From: an uncultured Eubacteriales bacterium
GTDB lineage: Bacteria > Bacillota > Clostridia > Oscillospirales > CAG-382
Assembly (NCBI GenBank): GCA_900546385.1
Contig: URCT01000001.1
Coordinates: 1-64,000, forward strand
Reading direction: 5' to 3'
Length of the DNA: 64,000 nt
This document shows positions 26,089 through 34,610 of this stretch, piece after piece (the stretch's first letter is position 1; each line of letters begins with the position of its first letter). The notes beneath the pieces are model-generated. The model was not told the origin of the DNA and ran no database searches. It saw only the letters and a list, made by a program, of their open reading frames with translations. A program made the position numbers and the translations under genes.

Positions 26089-26136
26089 GGTATCCACCCG
26101 TTTCTTGCATGAAAACTGAAATAAAGCGCGGTACTG

Positions 26137-27192
26137 TTACAGAACGTCGAAAACCGTGAGTCCTGCGAGAATGCGCGCGCAGGCGGCCGGACTTTGGTTT
26201 TGCACAAACGCGGCCGTGCCGGCAAGCTTCGGCACCGATTCCTCCGGGCAGACGCTGTAAGAAGTCCATTTGTTGCCGAGTACGGTCACAGATGCTTGCA
26301 GACTGTTTTCCGCCGTTTCCTCCAAAATCGTTAAAGCTTTATAGGCACGGGCGATTTTGGCGTTTGCGGAGGCCGAACCGTCGGTACACCAAATCCATTT
26401 GTCGGCCACGCGCGCCGACAAAAGCCCGTCGGCACGGAAGGAAAAATCCGCATCGACAATGATTTTATCAAACATTCCGGACGAAAGCAGCTCTTCCAAA
26501 AGCATTTCTCGGTCGTCGGCGGTCAGTTCCAACATATCCAAGGCGATTTTGGGCTGTCCGTAGAAATAAACACCGGTGGCCGGGTCTCGGTTCAAACAGC
26601 TTTCTAACTTTAATAATAGGTTGTTTTTCTTGCTCTTGAGCGCATAGATGACATCGCCGAAATCCTTGCCGTCCGCCTGAAAGAACAGATCGGCACCGCC
26701 GAAGCACGTTAAATTTAAGTACAGCGTTTTGAGCCCGGCGAGGGCATCGTGAATGGCTTTGGCCGCCGCAAGCGAGGAGGTTCCGACGCCGCCGCATGGG
26801 GAGGAGAACCATAAAAGCGACGAGTTGCCGGACTTTCCTTTGAAAACATATTGCGGATCGGCAACATCCGCATAAAGATCGAGTAACTGCCGGTAGAGCG
26901 TTTCTGCACGCTGAAATTTGCAGATGGCCTTCTGTCCCTTGATTGTTTCAACGGCACTGTCTTGCGTCAGATAGGCAAAACCGCAGCCTTTGGGCAGCTC
27001 TTTCGCCGCTATCTCAAAGGCTTCGTCCGCTAAGAATAGCTGGATCTTGTTGTCCCGAACCGCTTCGGCGGCAAAATCCGCACTCGTGAAGGAATAGACC
27101 TCCAATTCGTCGGCATATTTGTCGTTGAATACCATCACAAGACGCTGAAGATATTGTGTATCACTGTCTAAAAGTGCCAATTTGAGTTTCAT
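26137..27192 (-). CDS. TadZ/CpaE-like ParA-family protein with degenerate P-loop
   Basis: 351 residues. The N-terminal ~115 residues look like an atypical receiver domain (KLALLDSDTQYLQRL). A MinD/ParA-like domain follows. The P-loop reads SSPCGGVGTSSLAAA instead of KGGVGKT, so both lysines are missing and ATP hydrolysis is doubtful; atypical TadZ proteins are known. TadZ places the pilus machine in the cell. It is the first gene of the tad operon, with an extended -10 promoter upstream and AGGTGAG before ATG. Confidence 0.8.
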   Translation of the reverse strand: MKLKLALLDSDTQYLQRLVMVFNDKYADELEVYSFTSADFAAEAVRDNKIQLFLADEAFEIAAKELPKGCGFAYLTQDSAVETIKGQKAICKFQRAETLYRQLLDLYADVADPQYVFKGKSGNSSLLWFSSPCGGVGTSSLAAAKAIHDALAGLKTLYLNLTCFGGADLFFQADGKDFGDVIYALKSKKNNLLLKLESCLNRDPATGVYFYGQPKIALDMLELTADDREMLLEELLSSGMFDKIIVDADFSFRADGLLSARVADKWIWCTDGSASANAKIARAYKALTILEETAENSLQASVTVLGNKWTSYSVCPEESVPKLAGTAAFVQNQSPAACARILAGLTVFDVL

Positions 27193-27233
27193 GTTCTCAC
27201 CTGTCGTATTCTGTCGAATTCGTAATCCGGTTA

Positions 27234-27242
27234 ATTATAACA
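27234..27242 (-). promoter_or_regulatory. Extended -10 promoter of the tad operon
   Basis: The minus strand reads TGTTATAAT, a TGn-TATAAT extended -10 element, about 42 bases before the tadZ-like start. No good -35 hexamer is present (TATCCA at the right distance), so an activator is possible. Confidence 0.6.
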
Positions 27243-27408
27243 CAATTTGTTCTTTTTGGATACACAAATTTTGAAAAAAACGGGCGGCGAAGATATTTTT
27301 ACATATGAACAACAAAATCGGTTATAGAAATTCATATTTTTCCATGAAAACATAAACGAAATGTATAATCCGGGACGCAGAATCATTGAGATCGGAGCGA
27401 TTGCAGGC

Positions 27409-27447
27409 AAAAAAGCGTCCGGAGGCTCGAAAAAGCTCCGGACGCTT
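27409..27447 (-). terminator. Terminator of the Ser/Thr kinase gene
   Basis: A perfect 12-bp GC-rich stem (27413-27424 with 27436-27447) is followed by six T on the minus strand. It separates the kinase transcript from the tad operon promoter. Confidence 0.9.
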
Positions 27448-27482
27448 TGCGGACGTTTGGCTTCCGCCCTGAGGCGGTAACG

Positions 27483-30275
27483 TTAATTGGCGGTAATGTT
27501 TCCTTTGCGGTCGGTGGTGATAATGGCTGTTTGCGTGGTTTGGCTTAGAATGTTGCCGTTATGATCGACAACGGTGATGTTCCAAAGCCGGTTATCGATA
27601 TCCAACACCCATTTTTCCTGTTTGACCAATTGCCCGGCCGCATTGTAATAGCCGACAAGCTTATTTTGTGCGTCGAGCGTTTCGCGTTTTTTCGACGTGA
27701 TGGTTTCGTCAAAATCGGCGTCCGCAGTCGAGGGAGTCGGCGTAGGCGTTGGTGTCGGCGTCGGAGTCGGCGTAGGCGTCGGTGTGGGTGTCGGCGTTTG
27801 CGTCGGCGTGGACGGCACATAGATGTAGGAGCCGCTGTTATTATCGGAAGGCGTGGGAGTCGGTGTAGGAGCCGGAGTCGGCGTGGACTTTTGCGGCGTA
27901 TCCTTTTGGATAGGCGTATGGCCGCGCGTTTCTTCGGTTGCAACCCCCTTGACGAATTTCCGTTCGAATCGGTAATTGCCGTCGGATTCCTCGCGCCATT
28001 CTTCGTAAGCGACCGTTTCGCCGGTATAGACGGCTTCGCCGTTGGGCGTTCCGTCAACATAGTGGTTGGCGTATTCGCGGTAATCCTCTTCGTTAAAGCC
28101 GTCTACCACCCATTCGTCGGCCGAGAGCGTGTCGAATTCCTCGCTGACCTGTTCACTGCGGTGACCGTCCACATACAAAACGCGATGGAATTTGCCGTTG
28201 TCGTTCTTGAAGGTATACCAAGCGGTGCTTAAAACCCGGCCGGTTGACTTGCAGTCTGTGAAATCCGGCGCACCGTTTATGTAATGAGCGGCCAATTCCT
28301 CGAAGGTTTCCGCATCGTAGACATTGGCATAAATCACCCAAGAGCCGTCCGGAACTTCGGAAATGCTTTCGGAGGAAACCGGCTCGTTTTCAAGATACAA
28401 AACGCGCATGGGACTTCCGTCCGAAGCAAAGCGGATGAAATACTCGTGCTTGAGGATTCTGCCGGTCAATTCGGTGGTGTCTGTCGGCTCACCGTTCACG
28501 TATTTCACGGCATATTCGGCAAAATTCAAGTCATAGCTGGTAATGAGCCATTCCTCGTCGCCCATTGCTTTGACCGGTTCGGTGTAATCCTTCGGGTGGC
28601 CGAGCACATATAAAACGTGAGAAAGGTCGCCTGTGACCGGATCTTTTTGGAGATACAGCTTGCCGTAGGCGCCGTATTTGGTGATTTCTGTGCTTTCTTT
28701 GGTTTTGCCGGTCGGGTTGCCGTCAGCATCCCGTTCTTCTAAAGTTGCATAGAACGGATACTTGTCCCCATAGGACGAAACTTTCCAAACGGTTTCGGTT
28801 TCCTGCGGATGCCAAGCCGCACGCTCCGACGAATTGAACAGCAAGAACGCGGCGGCAGCGGCTGCGGCCACGACAATGGCGGCAAACACGCTGATAAGCA
28901 CCAGTTTCTTGCGCTTTGCCTTTTGCGGCGAGGCAGGCACGCGGGCCGGTTTGTTTTTCTGCTTTTGACCGACTGGCGGAACGACACCGTTTGCCGGAAC
29001 GACACCATTTGCCGGTTGTTGGCTGCCGTTGCCGTGCAGCAGTACGGTTTGTTCGGCAGGAGCCGGGTTCTGCGGCGTTGTCGGATTGTTCCGGTTAATC
29101 AACACCGTTTGCTCAGCAGGAGCCGGGGGCTGCGGCGTTGTCGGATTGTTCCGGTTGACCAATACCGTTTGTTCAGCAGCAGCCGGGTTCTGCGGTGTTG
29201 TCGGATTGTTTCGATTGACCAACACCGTTTCCTCAGAAGGAGCCGGATTCTGCGGCATAGCCGGGGTGTTCCGATTGACCAACACGGTTTGTTCGGAAGG
29301 GGAGGCCGGTGTCGACGTTTGGCTTGCGGATACCGGCGGCACGGCAGTGCGTTGCATACGCTGCAGATTTTCGAGTGCTTCGCGCAAAGCACTGGCTGAC
29401 GGATAGCGTTTGTTGACATCGCTTTGGCAGGCGGTCAAGATGATTTCCGAAAAAGCCGGGCTTGCATGGATCGGCGGATCGGGAATCTCGTCTTTCATAC
29501 GGCGCGCAATGGCGTTTTCGCTGTCATTGTAGCTGATTCTTGCTGGCGCCGGCGGCAGGAAGGGAATACGGCCGCCGTTCATCAGCTTATACAGCACGAT
29601 GCCGAGCGAAAAGATATCCGCACGGGTATCATAGATCGAATCGCGGTAAACCTCGGGCGCCATATAATCGTAAGTGCCTTTTTTGGAGAATTCGCCGCAG
29701 GTGGCTTCAATGCGGCGCGCTACGCCGAAATCGCCGAGCTTGTAGTCGCCGTTGGGAGAGATGAAAATGTTGGAGGGCTTGACATCGCGGTGAATGATTT
29801 TGTTTTTGGCGCACATTTCGAGCGCGCGGCTGATATCGATGCCGAGCCGGATCACATCGCTTTCGGTCGGCGGATGCGCAGCATAATATTCGTTTAACGG
29901 CGTCAACAGCTCCATGCGGATATAGATATCACAGCCGATGCCATCGTCGTGATTGCGAATCTCATGGTCTTCGTAGCTGACGATGTTGGTCGTTCCCTTG
30001 AACTGCTCCATCAGCTTGAATTCGGAAGCGACGTTTTTGGCAATGTCGTGAAAATAGAACGAAACATCGTCCGCACTCATGCCGGTGGAGGAAATGTTTT
30101 TGATATGATCCCTGTTTTGCGGCACGGTGATGATTTTGAGCGCGGCTTTATATGTTCCGGAAATGTCGTTCTTTTCGATCTCATAGCATTTGCCGAACGA
30201 GCCTTCGCCGATAAAACGCTTGATATACCAAGAACCCCAAAACGGCTCAAATTTTTTGTAATACAAATCATCCAT
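27483..30275 (-). CDS. Transmembrane Ser/Thr protein kinase with repeat-rich linker and outer domain
   Basis: 930 residues. A Hanks-type kinase domain (~15-305) has IGEGSFGKCYEI, Lys47 in AALKII, HRDVKPSNIFI and LGDFGVARR, so it should be active. Residues ~325-411 carry five EQTVL/EETVL repeats of 20 residues. One membrane helix lies at about 455-480 (LVLISVFAAIVVAAAA). The outer ~440 residues contain four related modules (each with YVNGEP/YINGAP-like and RVLYL-like segments) and a (TP)n stretch near the C-terminus. No PASTA repeats are present. It has its own consensus promoter and terminator next to the tad operon, which carries FHA and PP2C genes. Likely a surface sensor controlling the pilus (inferred). 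Confidence 0.9.
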   Translation of the reverse strand: MDDLYYKKFEPFWGSWYIKRFIGEGSFGKCYEIEKNDISGTYKAALKIITVPQNRDHIKNISSTGMSADDVSFYFHDIAKNVASEFKLMEQFKGTTNIVSYEDHEIRNHDDGIGCDIYIRMELLTPLNEYYAAHPPTESDVIRLGIDISRALEMCAKNKIIHRDVKPSNIFISPNGDYKLGDFGVARRIEATCGEFSKKGTYDYMAPEVYRDSIYDTRADIFSLGIVLYKLMNGGRIPFLPPAPARISYNDSENAIARRMKDEIPDPPIHASPAFSEIILTACQSDVNKRYPSASALREALENLQRMQRTAVPPVSASQTSTPASPSEQTVLVNRNTPAMPQNPAPSEETVLVNRNNPTTPQNPAAAEQTVLVNRNNPTTPQPPAPAEQTVLINRNNPTTPQNPAPAEQTVLLHGNGSQQPANGVVPANGVVPPVGQKQKNKPARVPASPQKAKRKKLVLISVFAAIVVAAAAAAAFLLFNSSERAAWHPQETETVWKVSSYGDKYPFYATLEERDADGNPTGKTKESTEITKYGAYGKLYLQKDPVTGDLSHVLYVLGHPKDYTEPVKAMGDEEWLITSYDLNFAEYAVKYVNGEPTDTTELTGRILKHEYFIRFASDGSPMRVLYLENEPVSSESISEVPDGSWVIYANVYDAETFEELAAHYINGAPDFTDCKSTGRVLSTAWYTFKNDNGKFHRVLYVDGHRSEQVSEEFDTLSADEWVVDGFNEEDYREYANHYVDGTPNGEAVYTGETVAYEEWREESDGNYRFERKFVKGVATEETRGHTPIQKDTPQKSTPTPAPTPTPTPSDNNSGSYIYVPSTPTQTPTPTPTPTPTPTPTPTPTPTPSTADADFDETITSKKRETLDAQNKLVGYYNAAGQLVKQEKWVLDIDNRLWNITVVDHNGNILSQTTQTAIITTDRKGNITAN
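27728..27812 (-). repeat. Hexanucleotide microsatellite encoding (Thr-Pro)n
   Basis: Degenerate GGCGTN units run through this stretch and encode about a dozen Thr-Pro pairs in the outer part of the kinase. Unit number changes would keep the frame. Confidence 0.8.
29041..29300 (-). repeat. 60-bp tandem repeats in the kinase linker
   Basis: Units start at 29041, 29101, 29161 and 29221, with a partial one at 29281. Each encodes about E-Q-T-V-L-V-N-R-N-N-P-T-T-P-Q-N-P-A-P-A. They lie between the kinase domain and the membrane helix, so on the cytoplasmic side. Confidence 0.9.
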
Positions 30276-30377
30276 AAGTCAGTTCCCTCACAATCAAGCA
30301 TTTAGATGCGCAAAGCACCGGTGCGTCTTACGTTCAAAGCGGGCAAAAAAAGTTGACGCACACGTCATTATTTGTTA

Positions 30378-30406
30378 ATTATATCACTTTTCGGCAAAAT
30401 TGTCAA
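30378..30406 (-). promoter_or_regulatory. Perfect consensus promoter of the kinase gene
   Basis: TTGACA (30401-30406), a 17-base spacer and TATAAT (30378-30383) on the minus strand. The leader to the start at 30275 is about 95 bases and contains the 10-bp palindrome GCACCGGTGC (30315-30324). Confidence 0.9.
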
Positions 30407-30455
30407 CCTGTCGAAGCAAAAAAATTAAGGCATAATTCTTTTACGTCCGAAAGCC

Positions 30456-30498
30456 ACAAAAAAGCAGTCCCTTCCGGTTTTCGGAAAGGGACTGCTTT
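30456..30498 (-). terminator. Terminator of the lipoprotein gene
   Basis: AAAGCAGTCCCTT pairs with AAGGGACTGCTTT (13 bp), with CCG/CGG inside and a T-run on the minus strand. It lies just after the stop at 30521. Confidence 0.88.
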
Positions 30499-30520
30499 GC
30501 GGTTTCGGTTGTCAGATGTT

Positions 30521-32491
30521 TTAAGCGGCATCCGCTTCGGAAGCGGTATCCGCCTCGGCAGCGGCATCAGCGGCGGCTTGGTCGCCGGCATTGTCCGCAT
30601 TTTCTTTTGCGGCGGCATCTTCAGCGGCGATTTCAGCCTCGAGAGCGGCTTCTTCTTCGGCAGCCTTTTCGGCTTTGGCTTCTTCTTCGGCCTGCTCTTG
30701 CGCCGCAAGCTCGGCGGCGATTTCTTCTGCCGACTTGTAAATATCGTTATAGGTTTCGACCTGCTCGGATACGACGAAATACGAAGTATTCTTTTCGGCG
30801 GAGGTCTTCTGTTGGGTGGCAAGCTTGCCGAATACGCCTAAGAGTGCCGAGCCGTCGGAGTTCCACTGTGCACCGAGGGCGTTCAATTCGCGTCCGGCGA
30901 TGTTGAACACTTCATCAACGGTCATTTCGCCGTTCTGAACGCGCTTGAGGGCTTCGGTGGAGAAAATCTTGACGCATTCGTAGATCGACTTGGAATCCAC
31001 ATCGTCAAAGTTCAGCTGGAAGCCGAAATAAGCACTGGGTGCGGTGCCGAGGTTGGTTTCCTTGGCTTTTTCGACATAATCGGCATTTTCTTCGGTGGTA
31101 TACTTGATATAGGTGTTTCCGGTGAGGAAATTGTTCATGCGATAGGTGTTTTCTGCGTCGGTATCGATGTAGGTAACAATGCCGTTTTCTTCGCGGTAAT
31201 GCTTGCCGGAAATACCGTATTGCAGCAGGTTTGCCAGTTCGGAATCCGTATTGAACAGCTCGATAAGCTCAGCGGCCTTGCTCTTATGGATGGAATACGC
31301 ACTCACGCACATGGCGGATTTGAAGGCTTCTTTGGCGGTTACGCGCGGAATGTCGTACAGATATGCCTGATAGCTCGTGCCGTTTTCATCGGTCCATTCG
31401 CGGTCGATGAGGTGGTCGGCGGTGACATATTCGATGGCATATTTTGCATCGGTAACGCCGTTCGCGGAGGCAACATAGCCCTTCTGACGGTAGGAGGCTG
31501 TTTTCTTTAAGTAGTCGGCATAGGCGGAATTGTTTAAGTAAACCGGATAGCTGGAGGCGGAGATTTGGGTCAATTTGGAGAGTGAGAAGAGAATTCCGTC
31601 GTAGATTTCGGCACCGGCCATTTCGGGCAGGTCGGAAATCGGGTAGTAGCCGGGTTCATTGGCTTTGATGAGGGAGAGGTAATCGCCCATGTCCTCGATC
31701 TTGCGCAAATCATGCACGGAATAATGATACTTGTCGAGAAGATCCTTGTTGAAGACCAAAAACTCGTATTTGCCTTCCATTTTGAAGTTTGCCGGAACAC
31801 CGTAGGTTTTTCCGTCGATGGAGGTGGTGGAGAGAATGGTCGGATGAATGTATTTGGTAAGCACCTTGCGGTCGTATTTGATATCGATTTCGGCAAGGCG
31901 TTCGTCGTCGGCAAGCTCTAAGAATTTGTCGTAGTCATCCACCACAAAAACGTCGATCTGCGGCTCGGGAAGCGTGATGTCGTCAATGTCGAACACATAG
32001 TCGATGGCTTCGTTGAAGGTCATTTGCGAAACGTCCTTCACGACAGGCTTATCTGTTTTTGTGGTTGTGTCAGCGGCCGTATCGGCAGAAGCGTCGGCAG
32101 CCGTATCACCAGAAGCGTCGGCAGTCGTGTCGGCCGAAGCATCGGTGGAATCCGCTGCTTCGGCATCCAAAAGAGCAATCTCGTCTGCCACATAATTGAT
32201 GGTAGAATCCTCGGCGGCATCAACGGCAGCCCAATATTCGTCGGGCTTCAGATAGTTGATTTTGATGAGCATCTTATATTTCGGAACGGTAATTTCGTTG
32301 ATGGCCATCTGCACTTCGCGTGCAGCGGAAGGACTTGTTTCGTCCTCGGTCATAATAAACATATTGAGTGCGACAATGCCGCTTGTCTCGTTTTCGTCGT
32401 TGTTGTTCTTTTTGGCACAGCCACCGGCCGCAAAAGCGGTGAAGACCATGACGGCGGCAAGAAGAAAGGATAATACTCTCTTAGATTTCAT
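30521..32491 (-). CDS. Large extracellular solute-binding-like lipoprotein
   Basis: 656 residues. A signal peptide with lipobox AAGGCAKK (Cys25) predicts a lipid-anchored surface protein. The body resembles family-1 extracellular solute-binding proteins (NMFIMTEDET; LSTTSIDGKTYGVPANFKM, typical of sugar-binding proteins). An inserted Ala/Asp/Thr-rich segment (~117-145) comes from 24-bp DNA repeats, and the C-terminal ~75 residues are an Ala/Glu-rich, probably helical tail. No permease or ATPase gene is adjacent. It has its own promoter and terminator. It may be a binding protein for a distant transporter or a sensor. Confidence 0.75.
   Translation of the reverse strand: MKSKRVLSFLLAAVMVFTAFAAGGCAKKNNNDENETSGIVALNMFIMTEDETSPSAAREVQMAINEITVPKYKMLIKINYLKPDEYWAAVDAAEDSTINYVADEIALLDAEAADSTDASADTTADASGDTAADASADTAADTTTKTDKPVVKDVSQMTFNEAIDYVFDIDDITLPEPQIDVFVVDDYDKFLELADDERLAEIDIKYDRKVLTKYIHPTILSTTSIDGKTYGVPANFKMEGKYEFLVFNKDLLDKYHYSVHDLRKIEDMGDYLSLIKANEPGYYPISDLPEMAGAEIYDGILFSLSKLTQISASSYPVYLNNSAYADYLKKTASYRQKGYVASANGVTDAKYAIEYVTADHLIDREWTDENGTSYQAYLYDIPRVTAKEAFKSAMCVSAYSIHKSKAAELIELFNTDSELANLLQYGISGKHYREENGIVTYIDTDAENTYRMNNFLTGNTYIKYTTEENADYVEKAKETNLGTAPSAYFGFQLNFDDVDSKSIYECVKIFSTEALKRVQNGEMTVDEVFNIAGRELNALGAQWNSDGSALLGVFGKLATQQKTSAEKNTSYFVVSEQVETYNDIYKSAEEIAAELAAQEQAEEEAKAEKAAEEEAALEAEIAAEDAAAKENADNAGDQAAADAAAEADTASEADAA
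32073..32144 (-). repeat. 24-bp tandem repeat, three units, in the lipoprotein gene
   Basis: Units at 32073-32096, 32097-32120 and 32121-32144 encode Asp-Ala/Thr-rich octapeptides (ADTTADAS-like). Confidence 0.8.
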
Positions 32492-32572
32492 GTGCTTACG
32501 GTTCCTCTCTGAAATGAATTCTGTTGTGAAAAAAGCAGCGGTTGATAGATAGGTATACTGCCGATATTTACT

Positions 32573-32601
32573 ATTTTACACCAAGGAAGTTCGGATGTCA
32601 A
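32573..32601 (-). promoter_or_regulatory. Promoter of the lipoprotein gene
   Basis: TTGACA (32596-32601), a 17-base spacer and TAAAAT (32573-32578) on the minus strand, about 80 bases before the start codon. Confidence 0.75.
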
Positions 32602-32678
32602 GAAGCAACTGTTTTTTTGTTGAATCCATCCAAATGCACCTTGGAAAAACTATACATTTTGCCTAAAGCAAAAGGCTT

Positions 32679-33929
32679 TTACAGGGTGAAATGCTGCGGA
32701 ATTCCGTTTGCATAGACCGTTTCGCATTCGCCCTTGATGAGCGGCATCAAATAATCGATGCATTGACGGGTCACGCCTTTGCCGTCGGGCGTGATAAACT
32801 CGTTCGGAACGATTTTTACGCGGTTGGCGGAAGCACTCACGTCCACATCCGTCACGCCGATTTCATACGGTGCAGAGCCGTCCGCGTTTTTGCGCACAAA
32901 GGCCATCATCCGGCCGCTCTTTCCGGAAACGGCTGCTTTGACGGCTTCACGGCCGATGAGAAGCGATTCCTCAATGTCGGTTTTGGAGGCCAAATGCGAC
33001 GCACAGCGCTGCAAAACGCTAAGCTCCACCGAGCGGCATTTGCAGCCGATCTCGTCGCGGATGAGGTTTTCCAAATATTTTCCCGTGCCGGAAAGATACG
33101 CGTGTCCGAAAATATCCACCACGCCGCTCATGGCCGCTTTGGCCACATAGTCGCCGTCCTTGTTGCGGATGCCCTCGGAAACAGCCACAAGCACGAAGTT
33201 TTTGCCGGGAATATTGAGCTTGTTCATCACGTCGCTCAAAAAGCGTTCCGCGTCAAACGGCACCTCTGGCAGATAAATGAGATCGGCACCGATTCCGGCG
33301 ATTTCCTTGGTTAATCCGGCTGCTGCGGTTAACCAACCGGCGTCGCGTCCCATAAGCTCCACCACCGTCACCGCCTTTTGACGGTACACGGCGCAGTCTC
33401 GGGCGATTTCCGCAAGGCTGGAGGCGATATATTTGGCCGCCGAGCCGAAGCCGGGTGTGTGATCGGTGAAGCACAGGTCGTTATCGATGGTTTTCGGCAC
33501 GCCGATAAAGCGCGTCCCGGTCGGATTGACGGCCGGATGCTTGTCCCGGTAAGCCTCAAGCTTTGCCACGGCATCCATGCTGTCGTTGCCGCCGATGTAG
33601 AAGAAATAGCCGATGTTGTATGCTTCAAGCACCGCGAAAATTTTCTCGAACTGCTTTTCTTCGACCAATTTCACGCGGCAGGAGCCGAGCGCGGCCGCCG
33701 GTGTTAGGGATAAAAGCCGCAGCTCTTCGTCGCGGTTTTGAGCAAAGCGGCTGTTTAGTTCCACAAGCTCCTCGTTCATAAAGCCTTCGATGCCGTGTCG
33801 CATTCCGTAGACCCGGTCAATGGACGTGTTTTCCGCGAGACAGCCGGCAATCACACCGGCAAGCGTGGCATTGATTGCAGCGGTCGGTCCGCCCGACTGC
33901 CCGATGACGGCATTTTTTGTTTCAGTCAT
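32679..33929 (-). CDS. pfp: Phosphofructokinase, pyrophosphate-dependent type
   Basis: 416 residues. AVIGQSGGPTAAINATL opens the PFK fold. IGGNDSMDAV holds Asp where ATP-dependent enzymes have Gly, the usual mark of PPi use. GVPKTIDNDL, with the Lys and Asp typical of PPi-PFK, and ELMGRDAGWL, the fructose-6-phosphate site, follow. The enzyme interconverts fructose-6-phosphate and fructose-1,6-bisphosphate in glycolysis. GGAGAAAAAAC precedes the start. Donor preference is inferred from residues, not shown. Confidence 0.9.
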   Translation of the reverse strand: MTETKNAVIGQSGGPTAAINATLAGVIAGCLAENTSIDRVYGMRHGIEGFMNEELVELNSRFAQNRDEELRLLSLTPAAALGSCRVKLVEEKQFEKIFAVLEAYNIGYFFYIGGNDSMDAVAKLEAYRDKHPAVNPTGTRFIGVPKTIDNDLCFTDHTPGFGSAAKYIASSLAEIARDCAVYRQKAVTVVELMGRDAGWLTAAAGLTKEIAGIGADLIYLPEVPFDAERFLSDVMNKLNIPGKNFVLVAVSEGIRNKDGDYVAKAAMSGVVDIFGHAYLSGTGKYLENLIRDEIGCKCRSVELSVLQRCASHLASKTDIEESLLIGREAVKAAVSGKSGRMMAFVRKNADGSAPYEIGVTDVDVSASANRVKIVPNEFITPDGKGVTRQCIDYLMPLIKGECETVYANGIPQHFTL

Positions 33930-33969
33930 GTTTTTTCTCCGCTTTTGTTTTTCTTACGATTTATATTTG

Positions 33970-33999
33970 ATTATATTTGAGACTTTTTGCGTTTTTCAG
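33970..33999 (-). promoter_or_regulatory. Probable promoter of the phosphofructokinase gene
   Basis: CTGAAA (33994-33999), an 18-base spacer and TATAAT (33970-33975) on the minus strand. The -35 element overlaps the end of the upstream gene. Confidence 0.5.
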
Positions 34000-34580
34000 A
34001 GCTTACGGCTGCTTCCGGTGCGGTAGATCCATTTCCGGGCGATCAGGCCGACAAGCAGATAGACGATAAACGTTACCGCCACATTCACACACAACTCGGG
34101 AAGCAAAATGCTTTTGACGATCGTTCCGAAGCTTTCATTGCCGTTTTCCGTTAACAGGAAGAGACCGCCCGTGACGCTGCGCGCCAAAAAGAAGGGCAGC
34201 GACGAAACGGTTGCGGTCACGGCGTTTGCCGATGTAAAGATGCCGACGGCGGTTGACGAAAAATAGGCGCTTAAGAAGAATAGGATGGGCGACAGGTGCG
34301 TCGGCGGCGTTAAGAAGAAATCGGACAGTGCGCCGAACACGAGTGCAAGCAGCGCCGCATACCGGCGATCTTTACATACAATGCCGCTTACAAAGCAAAG
34401 TGCAAATAGCACATCCGGCACAATGCGGACAGCCTCTTTTCCGGTGTAGCCTGTATACGGGAAAACCGTTGCGGACAGCAGGAATACGAGCAAAAACAGC
34501 AGACCGAAAAACACGCGTTCCTTGACGGCTGCTGCCGAAAACGAGCTACGGTTTCTTTTCAGTTTGATTTCGCCTTTCAT
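33996..34580 (-). CDS. MreD-like membrane protein
   Basis: 194 residues with about five membrane helices. The basic N-terminus is cytoplasmic. The segment FGALSDFFLTPPTHLSPILFF resembles the G-x-x-x-D region of MreD/ECF-S-like small membrane proteins. It starts 30 bases after the PrsA-like gene and likely shares its transcript. Function is not certain; MreD-like is the best guess from size and topology. Confidence 0.5.
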   Translation of the reverse strand: MKGEIKLKRNRSSFSAAAVKERVFFGLLFLLVFLLSATVFPYTGYTGKEAVRIVPDVLFALCFVSGIVCKDRRYAALLALVFGALSDFFLTPPTHLSPILFFLSAYFSSTAVGIFTSANAVTATVSSLPFFLARSVTGGLFLLTENGNESFGTIVKSILLPELCVNVAVTFIVYLLVGLIARKWIYRTGSSRKL

Positions 34581-34610
34581 GTCGCCCGCCTCCTTTCAAA
34601 CGCACCGCGT

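Noticed and set aside
27728..27812. GGCGTN repeat as a phase-variation tract
   Set aside because: The unit is six bases, so gain or loss keeps the reading frame; it encodes Thr-Pro pairs.
29041..29300. Regular 60-bp repeats as a possible CRISPR array
   Set aside because: Units are contiguous without unique spacers and translate in frame as the kinase linker.
30315..30324. GCACCGGTGC palindrome in the kinase leader as an operator
   Set aside because: A single 10-bp palindrome with no second copy and no regulator to assign; too weak to call.
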